Assembly (NCBI RefSeq): GCF_001908235.1
Contig: NZ_LGHK01000055.1
Span: 1-64,000 of the forward strand
DNA length: 64,000 nt
Direction of reading: 5' to 3'
Source: Bradyrhizobium sp. NAS96.2
Lineage (GTDB): Bacteria; Pseudomonadota; Alphaproteobacteria; Rhizobiales; Xanthobacteraceae
Of the stretch, positions 26,137-35,240 are shown one piece after another. Made by a program: the position numbers and the translations under genes. Each line of letters begins with the position of its first letter. The stretch's first letter is position 1. The notes below the pieces were generated by a model. It saw only the letters and a list, made by a program, of their open reading frames with translations, was not told the DNA's origin and did no database searches.

Positions 26137-27678
26137 ATGGCAACCGAGTTCAGTACTCAGATAGGCGCCGGATCCGACATCGGAACCGTCGGTACGCTAT
26201 TTCAGGCCTGCGCCGAACTTCATGCCGACAGACTTGCAATTGAACACCGCGGCCGGCGCGTGACCTATGGCGAGCTGCTCGACCGGGTCCGTCGCCTGAC
26301 TGCCGTGCTCGCCGCGCGGGGCCTCCAGCGGGGCGACCGGCTCGGCCTGCTGTCGCGTAACCGACCGGAATATCTCGAAATCGAGCTGGCAGCGGCCAAT
26401 CTCGGGATCATCACGGCGTGCCTGAACTGGCGGCTGGCCGAGCGCGAGCTCACCTACTGTATTGAGCTGGTGTCGCCCAAGCTGCTCTTGGTCGAAGCTG
26501 ATCTCGCAGCAAACCTCCCGCCCGCCGCCAGGGCGAATCCGATCCTGGAGATCGGGCCGGAATATGAAAGCGAACTCGTACGGCAGGACGGGCGCGCGGC
26601 CCCGTGTGTGGCAGAGCCGGAAGACGGACTCGTCATTCTCTACACCAGCGGCACGACCGGCCTACCGAAAGGCGCCGTCATCTCGCACCGCGCGATGGTG
26701 ATGCGCGCGCTGGTCTTTTCCTCCGAGCTTCGCATAGCGCCGCACGACACGTTCGTGGCATGGACGCCGCTGTTCCACATGGCGTCGACCGACCACGCAC
26801 TTGCGACCTTGCTGCGCGGCGGAACCGTGATCGTGATCGACGGATTCCAGTTGGAACCGCTGCTGACGGCCGTATCCCAACACGACATTGGCTGGCTGGT
26901 CCTGATCCCAGGCATGGTGGAGGCGTTTATCGACGGCCTGAAGACGCAGCGCGCGAAGGTGAAGGGCGTGCGTGTGTGCGGGGCCATGGCGGACCTTGTG
27001 CCCCCGCACGCCATAGCCGCGGTCACCGAACTGCTCCGCGCTCCTTATCTCAACAGTTTCGGCTCGACCGAAACCGGCCTGCCACCGGCGACGCGGGCGC
27101 TGATCCCGCCCGGTGAAGTGCCGGCCAGCCTGTCCAAGCGACAGAACGCATTCTGCGAGATCAAGCTGGTGGACACCTCCAACAACGAGGTCGCTCCCGG
27201 CGAACCCGGCGAATTGGCCATCCGCAGCCCGACGCTGTTTTCCGGCTATTGGAAGGCAGACGAGACCAATGCGCGCGACTTCCGCGGCGGCTGGTTTCAC
27301 ATGGGCGACGTGTTCAGGCGCAACCCGGACGGATCGCTCGATTTCGTCGATCGCGCCAAATACATGATCAAGTCGGGCGGCGAGAACATCTATCCCGCCG
27401 AGATCGAACGTGTGCTGCTGAGCGACGATCGGATCACGGAAGTCGCGGTCGTCCGCGCCGCCGACGCAAGGTGGGGCGAGGCGCCGGTCGCCTTTGTCGC
27501 CTGCCGCAACGGCGCTCCAATGACGGAAGCCGAGCTCGCCGATTTGTGCCGCCGCGAATTGGCCGGCTACAAGCGGCCGCGCGAATTCCGCTTCATCTCC
27601 TTTACGGCATTCCCGCGCTCCACCAGCGGCAAGGTCCAGCGCCACGAACTCGAACGGCTTTTGAAGACTTCCACATGA
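26137..27678 (+). CDS. AMP-dependent acyl-CoA ligase, module I
   Basis: An ANL ligase of 513 residues with ILYTSGTTGLPKGAV (about residue 170), the acceptor motif FGSTETG, the GWFHMGDVFRR and DRAKYMIKSGGENIYPAE hinge, and the catalytic Lys in STSGKVQRHEL. It activates a carboxylic acid to its CoA ester. The start at 26137 is supported by GAGGAAACGTCG upstream. It is the first gene of a plus-strand operon: its TGA overlaps the ATG of the thiolase-like gene (ATGA), and DUF35 follows the same way. The promoter carries operator I-2. Confidence 0.9.
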   Translation: MATEFSTQIGAGSDIGTVGTLFQACAELHADRLAIEHRGRRVTYGELLDRVRRLTAVLAARGLQRGDRLGLLSRNRPEYLEIELAAANLGIITACLNWRLAERELTYCIELVSPKLLLVEADLAANLPPAARANPILEIGPEYESELVRQDGRAAPCVAEPEDGLVILYTSGTTGLPKGAVISHRAMVMRALVFSSELRIAPHDTFVAWTPLFHMASTDHALATLLRGGTVIVIDGFQLEPLLTAVSQHDIGWLVLIPGMVEAFIDGLKTQRAKVKGVRVCGAMADLVPPHAIAAVTELLRAPYLNSFGSTETGLPPATRALIPPGEVPASLSKRQNAFCEIKLVDTSNNEVAPGEPGELAIRSPTLFSGYWKADETNARDFRGGWFHMGDVFRRNPDGSLDFVDRAKYMIKSGGENIYPAEIERVLLSDDRITEVAVVRAADARWGEAPVAFVACRNGAPMTEAELADLCRRELAGYKRPREFRFISFTAFPRSTSGKVQRHELERLLKTST

Positions 27679-28856
27679 GCGACACCAGTCTTCGCGGGAA
27701 GGTCGCCGTCATCGGCATCGGACTATCGGCGGTCGGCAAGGTCCCGGGCCGCAGCCCGCTCTCGCTTGCGGCCGAGGCCGCCAGGAATGCACTCGCGGAC
27801 GCTGGGCTGCAACAGAGCGAGGTGGATGGCGTGCTGTCGAGCCACGCTTTCGCCTCCCCGTTCCACCGCTTCAGCGTCGCCTTCAGCGAATATTTCGGAA
27901 TTCGCCCGACCTTCTCCAATACGCTGCAGGTGTCCGGCGCGACGGCGGCGACGATGTTCAGTGTCGGCGCGGCCGCCATTCACGGCGGCCTCGCCAAGGT
28001 GGTGCTGGTGGTCGCGGCCGACAGCCTCATGACCGGGCTGACGCCGGATCTCGCGCTGCGTTCGCTGACCGAAAGCCGGGATCAGCAATACGAAATGCCG
28101 TTCGGCGTCCCCGTCGCCAACACCTTCGCGATGACGGCCCATCGGCACATGAAGGAGTTCGGCACCACGCCCGAGCAACTGGCGGAGGTCGCAGTCGTGC
28201 ACAGGCGTCACGCGGCGCGGACCCGCGGCGCGCAGCAGACGACGCCGATCACCACCGCGGACGTGCTGAATTCGCCGATGGTCACGACGCCTTATCGCAA
28301 GCTCGACTGCTCGCTGATCTCGGACGGCGGTGCGGCGTTTGTCCTCACCTCGGCCGAGCATGCGCAGGCGCTCGGGATCGAGAAGCCGGTCTATATTCTC
28401 GGCTGCGGCGAGTGCTACACCCATGAGCACATCTTCCTGATGCCGTCCCTCACCACGACCGGCGCCGTCGAATCCAGCCAGCGAGCCTATGCGATGGCCG
28501 GCTACCGGCCAACCGACATGAACGTCGCCGGCATCTACGATTGCTTCACAGGCACGGTGATCATGATGCTCGAAGACCTCGGCTTCTGCCGGAAGGGGGA
28601 AGGTGGACCGTTCGTCGCCGACGGGCAGATGAGCTATGGCGGCCGAATTCCCTCCAACACCCATGGCGGCTTGCTATCATTCGCGCATTCGGGAATGCCG
28701 GGCTCACTGTTCCACTTCCATGAAGTGATCGCGCAGTTGCGCGGCCAATGTGGCGAACGGCAGGTCGAGGGCGCTTACCTGGGGCTGGTGCACAGCCTTG
28801 GCGCTGGTTTCGCCACCAACGCCACGACCATTCTGGGCACACGGGGAGCGCTGTGA
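27675..28856 (+). CDS. SCP-x thiolase-like protein without the nucleophilic Cys
   Basis: A thiolase-fold protein of 393 residues of the SCP-x/Ltp2 branch. Where thiolases carry the acyl-accepting Cys, the sequence is LQVSGATAA (Ser87), and the GHP motif is replaced by AHSGMPGS, so it probably cannot perform normal thiolysis. Steroid-degrading Ltp2 enzymes have lost the Cys in the same way and act with a DUF35 protein as retro-aldolases on side-chain CoA esters. The next gene encodes a DUF35 protein, coupled by a 4-base overlap, which supports that reading. The start overlaps the ligase stop. Confidence 0.85.
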   Translation: MSDTSLRGKVAVIGIGLSAVGKVPGRSPLSLAAEAARNALADAGLQQSEVDGVLSSHAFASPFHRFSVAFSEYFGIRPTFSNTLQVSGATAATMFSVGAAAIHGGLAKVVLVVAADSLMTGLTPDLALRSLTESRDQQYEMPFGVPVANTFAMTAHRHMKEFGTTPEQLAEVAVVHRRHAARTRGAQQTTPITTADVLNSPMVTTPYRKLDCSLISDGGAAFVLTSAEHAQALGIEKPVYILGCGECYTHEHIFLMPSLTTTGAVESSQRAYAMAGYRPTDMNVAGIYDCFTGTVIMMLEDLGFCRKGEGGPFVADGQMSYGGRIPSNTHGGLLSFAHSGMPGSLFHFHEVIAQLRGQCGERQVEGAYLGLVHSLGAGFATNATTILGTRGAL

Positions 28857-29272
28857 CGGTCTCGGAAGATTCCACCCGAAAGCCCCTGCCTGCGCCGGAT
28901 GCCGACACGGCCGCGTTCTGGCGCGGCCTGCAACACGGCAAGCTTCTACTGCAGCACTGCCGCCAATGCCACCACGTGCAATACTACCAGCAGGCCACTT
29001 GCCGCGAATGCGGCAGCGACGAGCTCGAGCACAGGCCGGCAACCGGCCGCGGCAAGGTTCACTCCTTCAGTGTGGTCCACCGGGCTCCGGGCCCGGCATT
29101 CAAGGCAGACGTGCCCTACGCTGTGTTGCTCGTCGAGCTCGCGGAAGGGCCACGCATGATTAGCACTCTCATAGGCAGCGACCCGAAGGACGTCACGTTC
29201 GACATGGATGTCGAGCTTGCCTTCGACCAGGTCTCCGACCACATCACCCTGCCGCGATTCAGGAAGGCTTGA
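28853..29272 (+). CDS. DUF35 / zinc-ribbon OB-fold partner protein, module I
   Basis: A protein of 139 residues starting at GTG 28853, which overlaps the thiolase stop. The N-terminal rubredoxin-like zinc ribbon has CRQC and CREC pairs (HCRQCHHVQYY, TCRECGS), followed by an OB-fold (GKVHSFSVVHRA, DVPYAVLLVELAEG). DUF35 proteins bind acyl-CoA and form obligate complexes with thiolase-fold partners in archaeal HMG-CoA synthesis and in Ltp2-type aldolases. The tight coupling with a Cys-less thiolase suggests such a complex here. Confidence 0.88.
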   Translation: MTVSEDSTRKPLPAPDADTAAFWRGLQHGKLLLQHCRQCHHVQYYQQATCRECGSDELEHRPATGRGKVHSFSVVHRAPGPAFKADVPYAVLLVELAEGPRMISTLIGSDPKDVTFDMDVELAFDQVSDHITLPRFRKA

Positions 29273-29312
29273 GAGGCGCGCATGAGTTCCTCTTGCATCG
29301 CCGCGCGATCGA

Positions 29313-29330
29313 TTCTAACAATTGTTAGAT
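29313..29330 (+). promoter_or_regulatory. Operator dyad I-3 (TTCTAACA-N2-TGTTAGAT)
   Basis: TTCTAACAATTGTTAGAT contains a perfect 16-bp palindrome (29314-29329) and matches copies I-1 and I-2 except for the last base. It lies between the DUF35 stop and the carboxylase gene, marking a third controlled promoter. An 11-base C run (29363-29373) follows within the leader. Confidence 0.82.
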
Positions 29331-29440
29331 TTTGGCGCCTCGTTCACGTCGTGAGGATCGCGCCCCCCCCCCCGTGGAAAGATTCACACCGACGGCAAGC
29401 CGACGACGAGCTTGCCGCGCAGCCGCCAGGACCACTCGCA

Positions 29441-31048
29441 ATGGCAATGATGAAATCGGACGTCGCAACCTCGAGCGAGGAATACGCACGCAACCGCAGC
29501 GCTTACGCCGAGCGCGTCGCCGACCTTCGGCGACGCCGGGCCGCCGCGGCGATCGGCGGCCCCGAACGGGCGCGCAAGCTTCACAAGGATCGCGACCAAT
29601 TGCTGCCGCGCGAACGGACCGCCGCGCTGGTCGATCCCGGATCGCCGTTCCTTGAATTCTGTCAGTTGGCCGGCGAAGGCTTGTACGAAGGAGTGCCGCC
29701 CGGCGGCAGCATCATCACCGGCGTCGGCATGATCTCCGGTCGTCCCTGCATGATCATCGCCAACGAACCCACGGTGAAGGGCGGCACTTATTACGGCATC
29801 ACCTGCAAGAAGCACGTTCGCGCCCAGTGCTTCGCCTGGCAGCATCGCCTCCCCTGCGTGACCCTGGTCCAGTCAGGCGGCGCTAACCTGCCCGACCAAC
29901 CCAATATCTTCCCCGACGACGGCCAGTTCGGCTCGATCTTCTACAACCAGGTCAGGATGTCCGCCGAAGGCATCCCGCAGATTGCCGTGGTGCACGGTCC
30001 CTCGACCGCAGGCGGCGCCTACATTCCCGCCTTGTGCGATGAGACGGTGATCATTCGAAACCAGGGCGCCATGTTCCTCGGCGGCCCGCAACTCGTCTAT
30101 GCTGCAACGCGGGAGGAAGTCGGCATTGAGGCACTCGGCGGTGGCGAGATGCACAGCCGCGTCAGCGGCGTGACCGATCATCTCGCCGAGAACGATGCAC
30201 ACGCGATCGCGATCACGCGCGAGATCGTAGCGAATCTCGGCGAAATCCCGCGGCAGACCTGGACGGTCGCACCCGCACGCGCCCCCCTGTTCGATCCGGC
30301 CGAAATCTACGGCCTGATCTCCTCGGATCCCCGCGTTCCCACCAACAATCGCGACATCCTCGCTCGTCTCGTCGACGGCAGCGAATTCCATGAATTCAAG
30401 CCGCTCTACGGCGACACCCTGATCACCGGCTTCGCGCGGATCATGGGCTTCGAGATCGGCATCCTCTGCAACAACGGCGTGCTGTTCTCCGAAAGCGCGC
30501 TGAAGGCGACGCACTTCATCGACCTCTGCTGCAAGCGTGACATTCCGCTGCTGTTCATGGCCGACGTCACCGGCTTCATGGTCGGCCGCGAGGCGGAAGA
30601 AGGCGGCATCACCAAGAACGGCGCGAAGATGATCACGGCGATGGCGAGCGCGAACGTGCCGAAATACACGCTGATCATGGGCAATGCCTATGGCGCGGGA
30701 TACCTCGCGATGTGCGGTCGGGCGTTCCGGCCGAACGCCATGATGATGTGGCCGAATGCCCGTTCCGCGATCATGGGACCTGACCAGGCCGCCACAACGC
30801 TCGCGATGGTCCGCGACGAGGTTCACAAACGCGAAGGCACGACTTGGACGAACGCCGAGCGCGAGGCCTATATGGCGCCGACCCGGCGAACATTTGAGGA
30901 CTTCGCCAATGCCTACAATTTCGCCCGCAATACCTGGTGCGACATGGTGATCGATCCGCTCGAAACCCGCACCGTGATGGCGCTGCTACTCGATCTGGCC
31001 GGTCGGATCCCGCATCAGCACACCGATTTCGGCGTGTTGCGGATGTAG
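29441..31048 (+). CDS. Acyl-CoA carboxylase carboxyltransferase (beta) subunit
   Basis: A protein of 535 residues of the methylcrotonyl-/geranyl-CoA carboxylase beta type. It moves the carboxyl group from biotin to an acyl-CoA. Two crotonase-like halves are visible: GGTYYGITCKKHVRAQ with VQSGGANLPDQPNIFPDD in the first, and MADVTGFMVGREAEEGGITKNGAKM with MGNAYGAGYLAMCGRAF in the second. The ATG at 29441 is preferred, with MAMMKSD giving alternative starts at 29447 and 29450. The biotin-carrying subunit gene follows after 17 bases. Geranyl- and methylcrotonyl-CoA specificities cannot be told apart by eye. Confidence 0.9.
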   Translation: MAMMKSDVATSSEEYARNRSAYAERVADLRRRRAAAAIGGPERARKLHKDRDQLLPRERTAALVDPGSPFLEFCQLAGEGLYEGVPPGGSIITGVGMISGRPCMIIANEPTVKGGTYYGITCKKHVRAQCFAWQHRLPCVTLVQSGGANLPDQPNIFPDDGQFGSIFYNQVRMSAEGIPQIAVVHGPSTAGGAYIPALCDETVIIRNQGAMFLGGPQLVYAATREEVGIEALGGGEMHSRVSGVTDHLAENDAHAIAITREIVANLGEIPRQTWTVAPARAPLFDPAEIYGLISSDPRVPTNNRDILARLVDGSEFHEFKPLYGDTLITGFARIMGFEIGILCNNGVLFSESALKATHFIDLCCKRDIPLLFMADVTGFMVGREAEEGGITKNGAKMITAMASANVPKYTLIMGNAYGAGYLAMCGRAFRPNAMMMWPNARSAIMGPDQAATTLAMVRDEVHKREGTTWTNAEREAYMAPTRRTFEDFANAYNFARNTWCDMVIDPLETRTVMALLLDLAGRIPHQHTDFGVLRM

Positions 31049-31065
31049 TCGGCAGGAGACCCGCC

Positions 31066-33066
31066 ATGTTCAAGAAGATCCTCATCGCCAATCGCGGCGA
31101 AATCGCCTGCCGTATCGCCCGCACCTGCCGCCGTCTCGGCGTCACGGTGGCCGGCGTGCATTCCATCGCCGATGCAGACGCGTTGCATGTCAGGACCATC
31201 GGCGAATCGATCGAGATCGGTGGCGCGCCGGCCTCGGAAAGCTACCTGCGGATCGATGCGGTGATAGCTGCAGCAAAGTCCACCGGCGCCGAGGCCATTC
31301 ATCCCGGCTTCGGCTTCCTGGCCGAGAACGCGGCCTTCGCCCGCGCGGTCGAAGCCGCAGGGCTGGTGTTCGTCGGACCGGCGCCGGAAACTATCGAACG
31401 GCTCGGCGACAAGGCATCGGCGAAACGCGAGGCCGTCGCGGCCGGCGTCCCCACGGTGCCCGGCAGCGAAATTCCGAGCCAGGATCCCGTCGAAATTGAA
31501 CGCAGCGTTCGCCGGCTCGAACTGCCCGTCATGCTGAAGGCTGCAGCCGGCGGCGGCGGCAAGGGCATGCGGGCGATCACGACGCTCGACAGGCTCCGCG
31601 ACGAAATCGAGTCCGCGATGCGCGAGGCGAAGAATGCATTCGGCGACGCGGGACTGATCGTCGAGAAATTGATCCAGCAAGGCCGGCACCTCGAAGTGCA
31701 GATCGCGGGAGACGGCGACGGCAACGTGATTCACCTGTTCGAACGCGAATGCACGCTGCAACGCCGCCACCAGAAGCTGATCGAGGAGGCGCCCGCCGCC
31801 AACCTGCCGCCCCATGTTCGCCAGCGTATCCTCGACGACGCCGTCCGGCTCGGCCGCAGGCTCCGATATCGTGGTGTCGGCACGGTCGAGTTCATTGTCA
31901 GCGGCACCGACTATTACTTCCTGGAGGTCAATCCGCGGCTTCAAGTCGAGCATCCCGTGACCGAACTGGTCACCGGCATGGACATCGTCGAGACCATGCT
32001 GCGCATCGCCGCAAGCGAAGGCCTGCCGGTTGCGCAGAACGATGTGACGTGCCGGGGCCATGCGGTCGAGGCGCGCATCTGCGCCGAGGATCCGAACGAC
32101 GGCTTCATGCCGTCGACCGGCGAGGTCGCCTATGTCAGGTTTCCGTCCGATGGCATCCGCGTCGAGACCGGCATCGAGAGCGGATCGACCGTTACGCCCT
32201 ACTACGACTCGATGCTGGCCAAGCTGATCGCTCACGCGGCTTCCCGCGACCAGGCACTCGATCAGCTTCACAAGGCGCTCGACGAGACGTCGATCTTCGG
32301 CGTCATCACCAACAGGGAGTTCCTCCAGCGCCTGATCGCCCTACCCGCGACCCGGGCCGCGACATTCCATACCCGCCTCATCGACGAGCAGATCGACGCG
32401 CTCACGCCGCGCGCCGATGGCCTCGCCGCCGACGCGTTGGCGCTTGGGGCCTATTTCTGGATGATGCGCCAGCGCGCTGTCAGCTCCGACAACCCATGGC
32501 AATCCAGCGGGCTGACCGGCTGGCAGATGGCGCAGGGAGACGACGGCATGTCGCCGATCCCCCTCCTGCACCTCGAGAGCGCCGGCGCCAGCGCGGAAAT
32601 CCGCTTTGCGCCGTTGCAGGCGGACGGCACGATGCTGATCGGCGTCAACGATGCCAGGATTTCGGTGAAGCTTTCGCAGCTCCCTGACGGGGACTTCGCC
32701 ACTGAGGTGAACGCGCGTCGCGAGACCGTGCGTATCTTCCAGAAGGATCAGGCGATCTTCGTCCACGACGCGCGCGCCGCCCATACCATGACCGCGATTC
32801 CCTATCTGCGGTACATCAGCACAAGTCCCGACATCAGCGGCGAGCTACGTGCTCCGATGACCGGCGTGGTGCTCAAGGTCAATGTTGCGGTCGGCACCCG
32901 CGTCAAGGCCGGCGATGCCGCCGTCATCATGGAGTCCATGAAGATGGAACTGCGCATCGCCAGCGAAGTCGATGGCGTCGTGACCGCAGTCCATTTCAAG
33001 CCCGGCGACACGGTCGAGCGAAATGCCGTCGTGGCCGTAATCGAGCCGGACCTCGCCCTGCAATAG
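31066..33066 (+). CDS. Acyl-CoA carboxylase biotin-carrying (alpha) subunit
   Basis: A protein of 666 residues combining biotin carboxylase (about 1-445: KKILIANRGEIACRI, the ATP-grasp loop AAAGGGGKGMR, and FLEVNPRLQVEHPVTE), a linker domain, and a C-terminal biotinyl domain with MESMKMEL (Lys626 is biotinylated). Its length and order match methylcrotonyl- or geranyl-CoA carboxylase alpha subunits. It carboxylates biotin using ATP and bicarbonate and works with the upstream beta subunit. The ATG at 31066 follows GGCAGGAGACCCGCC. The operon continues with an enoyl-CoA hydratase gene 28 bases on. Confidence 0.94.
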   Translation: MFKKILIANRGEIACRIARTCRRLGVTVAGVHSIADADALHVRTIGESIEIGGAPASESYLRIDAVIAAAKSTGAEAIHPGFGFLAENAAFARAVEAAGLVFVGPAPETIERLGDKASAKREAVAAGVPTVPGSEIPSQDPVEIERSVRRLELPVMLKAAAGGGGKGMRAITTLDRLRDEIESAMREAKNAFGDAGLIVEKLIQQGRHLEVQIAGDGDGNVIHLFERECTLQRRHQKLIEEAPAANLPPHVRQRILDDAVRLGRRLRYRGVGTVEFIVSGTDYYFLEVNPRLQVEHPVTELVTGMDIVETMLRIAASEGLPVAQNDVTCRGHAVEARICAEDPNDGFMPSTGEVAYVRFPSDGIRVETGIESGSTVTPYYDSMLAKLIAHAASRDQALDQLHKALDETSIFGVITNREFLQRLIALPATRAATFHTRLIDEQIDALTPRADGLAADALALGAYFWMMRQRAVSSDNPWQSSGLTGWQMAQGDDGMSPIPLLHLESAGASAEIRFAPLQADGTMLIGVNDARISVKLSQLPDGDFATEVNARRETVRIFQKDQAIFVHDARAAHTMTAIPYLRYISTSPDISGELRAPMTGVVLKVNVAVGTRVKAGDAAVIMESMKMELRIASEVDGVVTAVHFKPGDTVERNAVVAVIEPDLALQ

Positions 33067-33094
33067 CCCGCCTCTCGAGATACCAGGAAAGCAC

Positions 33095-33865
33095 ATGTTA
33101 CGATTGGAAAGCGTGAACTATGAGGTCCGGGACAACATCGCGATCTTGACCCTTGACGAGCCGAACAAGCTGAACGCACTGACGACCGGCATTCGCGCAG
33201 GCATCCTCGAAGGCCTGAAGCGCGCCGACAACGACGATCAGGTGCGCGTCAGCATCATCACCGGCGCCGGCGGCAAAGCCTTCTGCGCTGGCGCAGATAT
33301 CGGCAACTTCGATTTCGATCCAGACAAGGCCCGCGCCTTCTTCATCGGCGCCATGGACGTGTTGTCGGCCCCGGAACGGGCGCTGAAGCCGGTGATATCG
33401 GCCGTCAACGGTATTGCCTATGGCGGCGGCTTCGAGCTTGCGATCGCGTCCGACTTCATCTTCGCCGCCGAAAGCGCCCGCTTCGCCGTCCCCGAGATCA
33501 AGCTGGGACTGCTACCCGGCTTCGCCATCGTCCGCCTGAAGGACATCGTCGGGCGCGCGAAAGCCAAGGAGATGAGCATGCTCGGCGACCCCGTCAGCGC
33601 CGCCGAGGCATGCCAGCTCGGCATCGTTTCACGCGTCGTCCCCGACGACAGGCTTCTTTCCGACGCGCTGGCGTTCGCTGAACGCATTGCCGCGCAACCG
33701 CGCCTTGCGGTGCGGATGGCAAAGTCGTTCTACAACCGCGGCCTCGGCGGCGATGAGATGCGCCATGCGATCGATGGCTTTCCGTTCCTGCTGACGCATG
33801 CCGACGCCCGCGAAGGCATCAGCGCATTTCGCGAGAAGCGGGAACCGCAATTCGGCGAGCGGTAG
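33095..33865 (+). CDS. Enoyl-CoA hydratase (crotonase) with both catalytic Glu residues
   Basis: A crotonase of 256 residues. The oxyanion motif is KAFCAGADIGNF and the GIAYGGGFELAIASD helix is present. Both hydratase Glu residues are seen, in FAVPEIKLG and AKEMSMLGD, so real hydratase activity is expected. Following a two-subunit carboxylase, it may hydrate the methylglutaconyl- or isohexenylglutaconyl-type product, as in leucine and acyclic-terpene breakdown; this is inferred from order only. A binding site AGGAAAGCAC precedes the ATG. Confidence 0.9.
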   Translation: MLRLESVNYEVRDNIAILTLDEPNKLNALTTGIRAGILEGLKRADNDDQVRVSIITGAGGKAFCAGADIGNFDFDPDKARAFFIGAMDVLSAPERALKPVISAVNGIAYGGGFELAIASDFIFAAESARFAVPEIKLGLLPGFAIVRLKDIVGRAKAKEMSMLGDPVSAAEACQLGIVSRVVPDDRLLSDALAFAERIAAQPRLAVRMAKSFYNRGLGGDEMRHAIDGFPFLLTHADAREGISAFREKREPQFGER

Positions 33866-33964
33866 CTCACCTTCGCCGTCATCGCAACCATCATCGTTTC
33901 GCAGATCGCACGCCTGCGGGGCGCACGACACCAAAATTCAACAGAAGAAAATGAGGGAGAACTC

Positions 33965-35167
33965 GTGAAAAAGCATTTCCTGGCCTTGGCCATCGTCGTG
34001 GCGACAGCGTCGACAGCCTCAGCGCAGATCTCAGACGATGTCGTCCGAATTGGCGTGCTGACCGACCTTTCGAGCTGGGGACGCGACAATAGCGGGCCAG
34101 GATCGGTCGAAGCGGCCAAAATGGCCGTCGAGGAATTCGGCCCGACGGTGCTCGGCAAACCGATCGAGATCGCCAGTGCCGATCACCAGATGAAGACCGA
34201 CGTCGGCCTGCAAATCGCGCGGGACTGGTTCGACAATGGCAAGGTCGATGCCATCGCCGACATTCCGAACTCGGGGATCGCGATCGCCATCCACAACATG
34301 GTCAAGGAACGCAACAAGATCGCGCTGCTCTCGGGGCCAGGTGCAAGCTCGCTGACCGACGAACTGTGCAGCCCCAACACCGTTCACTTCGCCTACGATA
34401 CCTATGCCCTATCCAAGGTGACGGCCTCGGCGGTCATCAATGAAGGCGGCAAATCCTGGTTCTTTGTGACGGCCGACTACGCGTTCGGCCAGCAACTGGA
34501 GAAGGACGCCGTGCGCTTCATCAAGGAGCTGGACGGCAAGGTGCTCGGCAGTGTGCGGCATCCGACCAACACGGCCGATTTCTCCTCGTTCGTTTTGCAG
34601 GCGCAGAACTCCAAAGCGGATGTGGTGGCATTCGCCAACGCCGGCCAGGATACCGACAACGCGATCAAGCAGTCCGGCGAATTCGGCCTCGTGCAGGGTG
34701 GCCAGAAACTCGTCGGCCTCTTGATGTTCGATACCGACGTGCACGCCATCGGCCTGCAATCCGCACGAGGCACCTACATGACGACTGCCTCCTACTGGAA
34801 TATGGATGAAAAGACCCGCGCATGGTCGAAGAAGTTCTTCGCCAGAACCAAGGTGATGCCGACGATGATCCACACCGGCGTCTATGGCTCGGTGCTGCAC
34901 TATCTCAAGGCGATCCAGGCAGCCGGTACGGACGATCCGGCAAAGGTGGTGGCGAAAATGCGCGAACTGCCGATCGAGGACACCTTCGTGCACGGTGGCA
35001 AGCTGCGCGAGGACGGCCGGGTCGTCCGCGACATGTATCTCGCAAGGGTGAAGAAGCCGTCCGAGTCAAAAGAACCGTGGGACTACCTCGACATCGTCAA
35101 GACCGTCAAAGGCGAGGACGCCTATCGGCCGGTCTCCGAGTCGAAATGCCAGCTCCTGAAGAAGTAA
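33965..35167 (+). CDS. ABC transporter substrate-binding protein, branched-chain-amino-acid type
   Basis: A periplasmic binding protein of 400 residues (type I fold, LivJ/AmiC class) with a signal peptide MKKHFLALAIVVATASTASA and mature start near 21. VRIGVLTDLSSWG and FVTADYAFGQQLEKDAV are typical. It starts at GTG 33965 after GAGGGAGAACTC. Binding proteins of this subclass in degradation clusters often bind aromatic or carboxylic acids. No permease or ATPase gene lies beside it or elsewhere in the window, so it must use distant partners. Confidence 0.9.
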   Translation: MKKHFLALAIVVATASTASAQISDDVVRIGVLTDLSSWGRDNSGPGSVEAAKMAVEEFGPTVLGKPIEIASADHQMKTDVGLQIARDWFDNGKVDAIADIPNSGIAIAIHNMVKERNKIALLSGPGASSLTDELCSPNTVHFAYDTYALSKVTASAVINEGGKSWFFVTADYAFGQQLEKDAVRFIKELDGKVLGSVRHPTNTADFSSFVLQAQNSKADVVAFANAGQDTDNAIKQSGEFGLVQGGQKLVGLLMFDTDVHAIGLQSARGTYMTTASYWNMDEKTRAWSKKFFARTKVMPTMIHTGVYGSVLHYLKAIQAAGTDDPAKVVAKMRELPIEDTFVHGGKLREDGRVVRDMYLARVKKPSESKEPWDYLDIVKTVKGEDAYRPVSESKCQLLKK

Positions 35168-35240
35168 GCTGATCGGGTCAGGTACCTCAGCGAATGCGAC
35201 GTGCCGATGCAGTCGGCGTGTTTCGCACGCCCGCTCCTCG

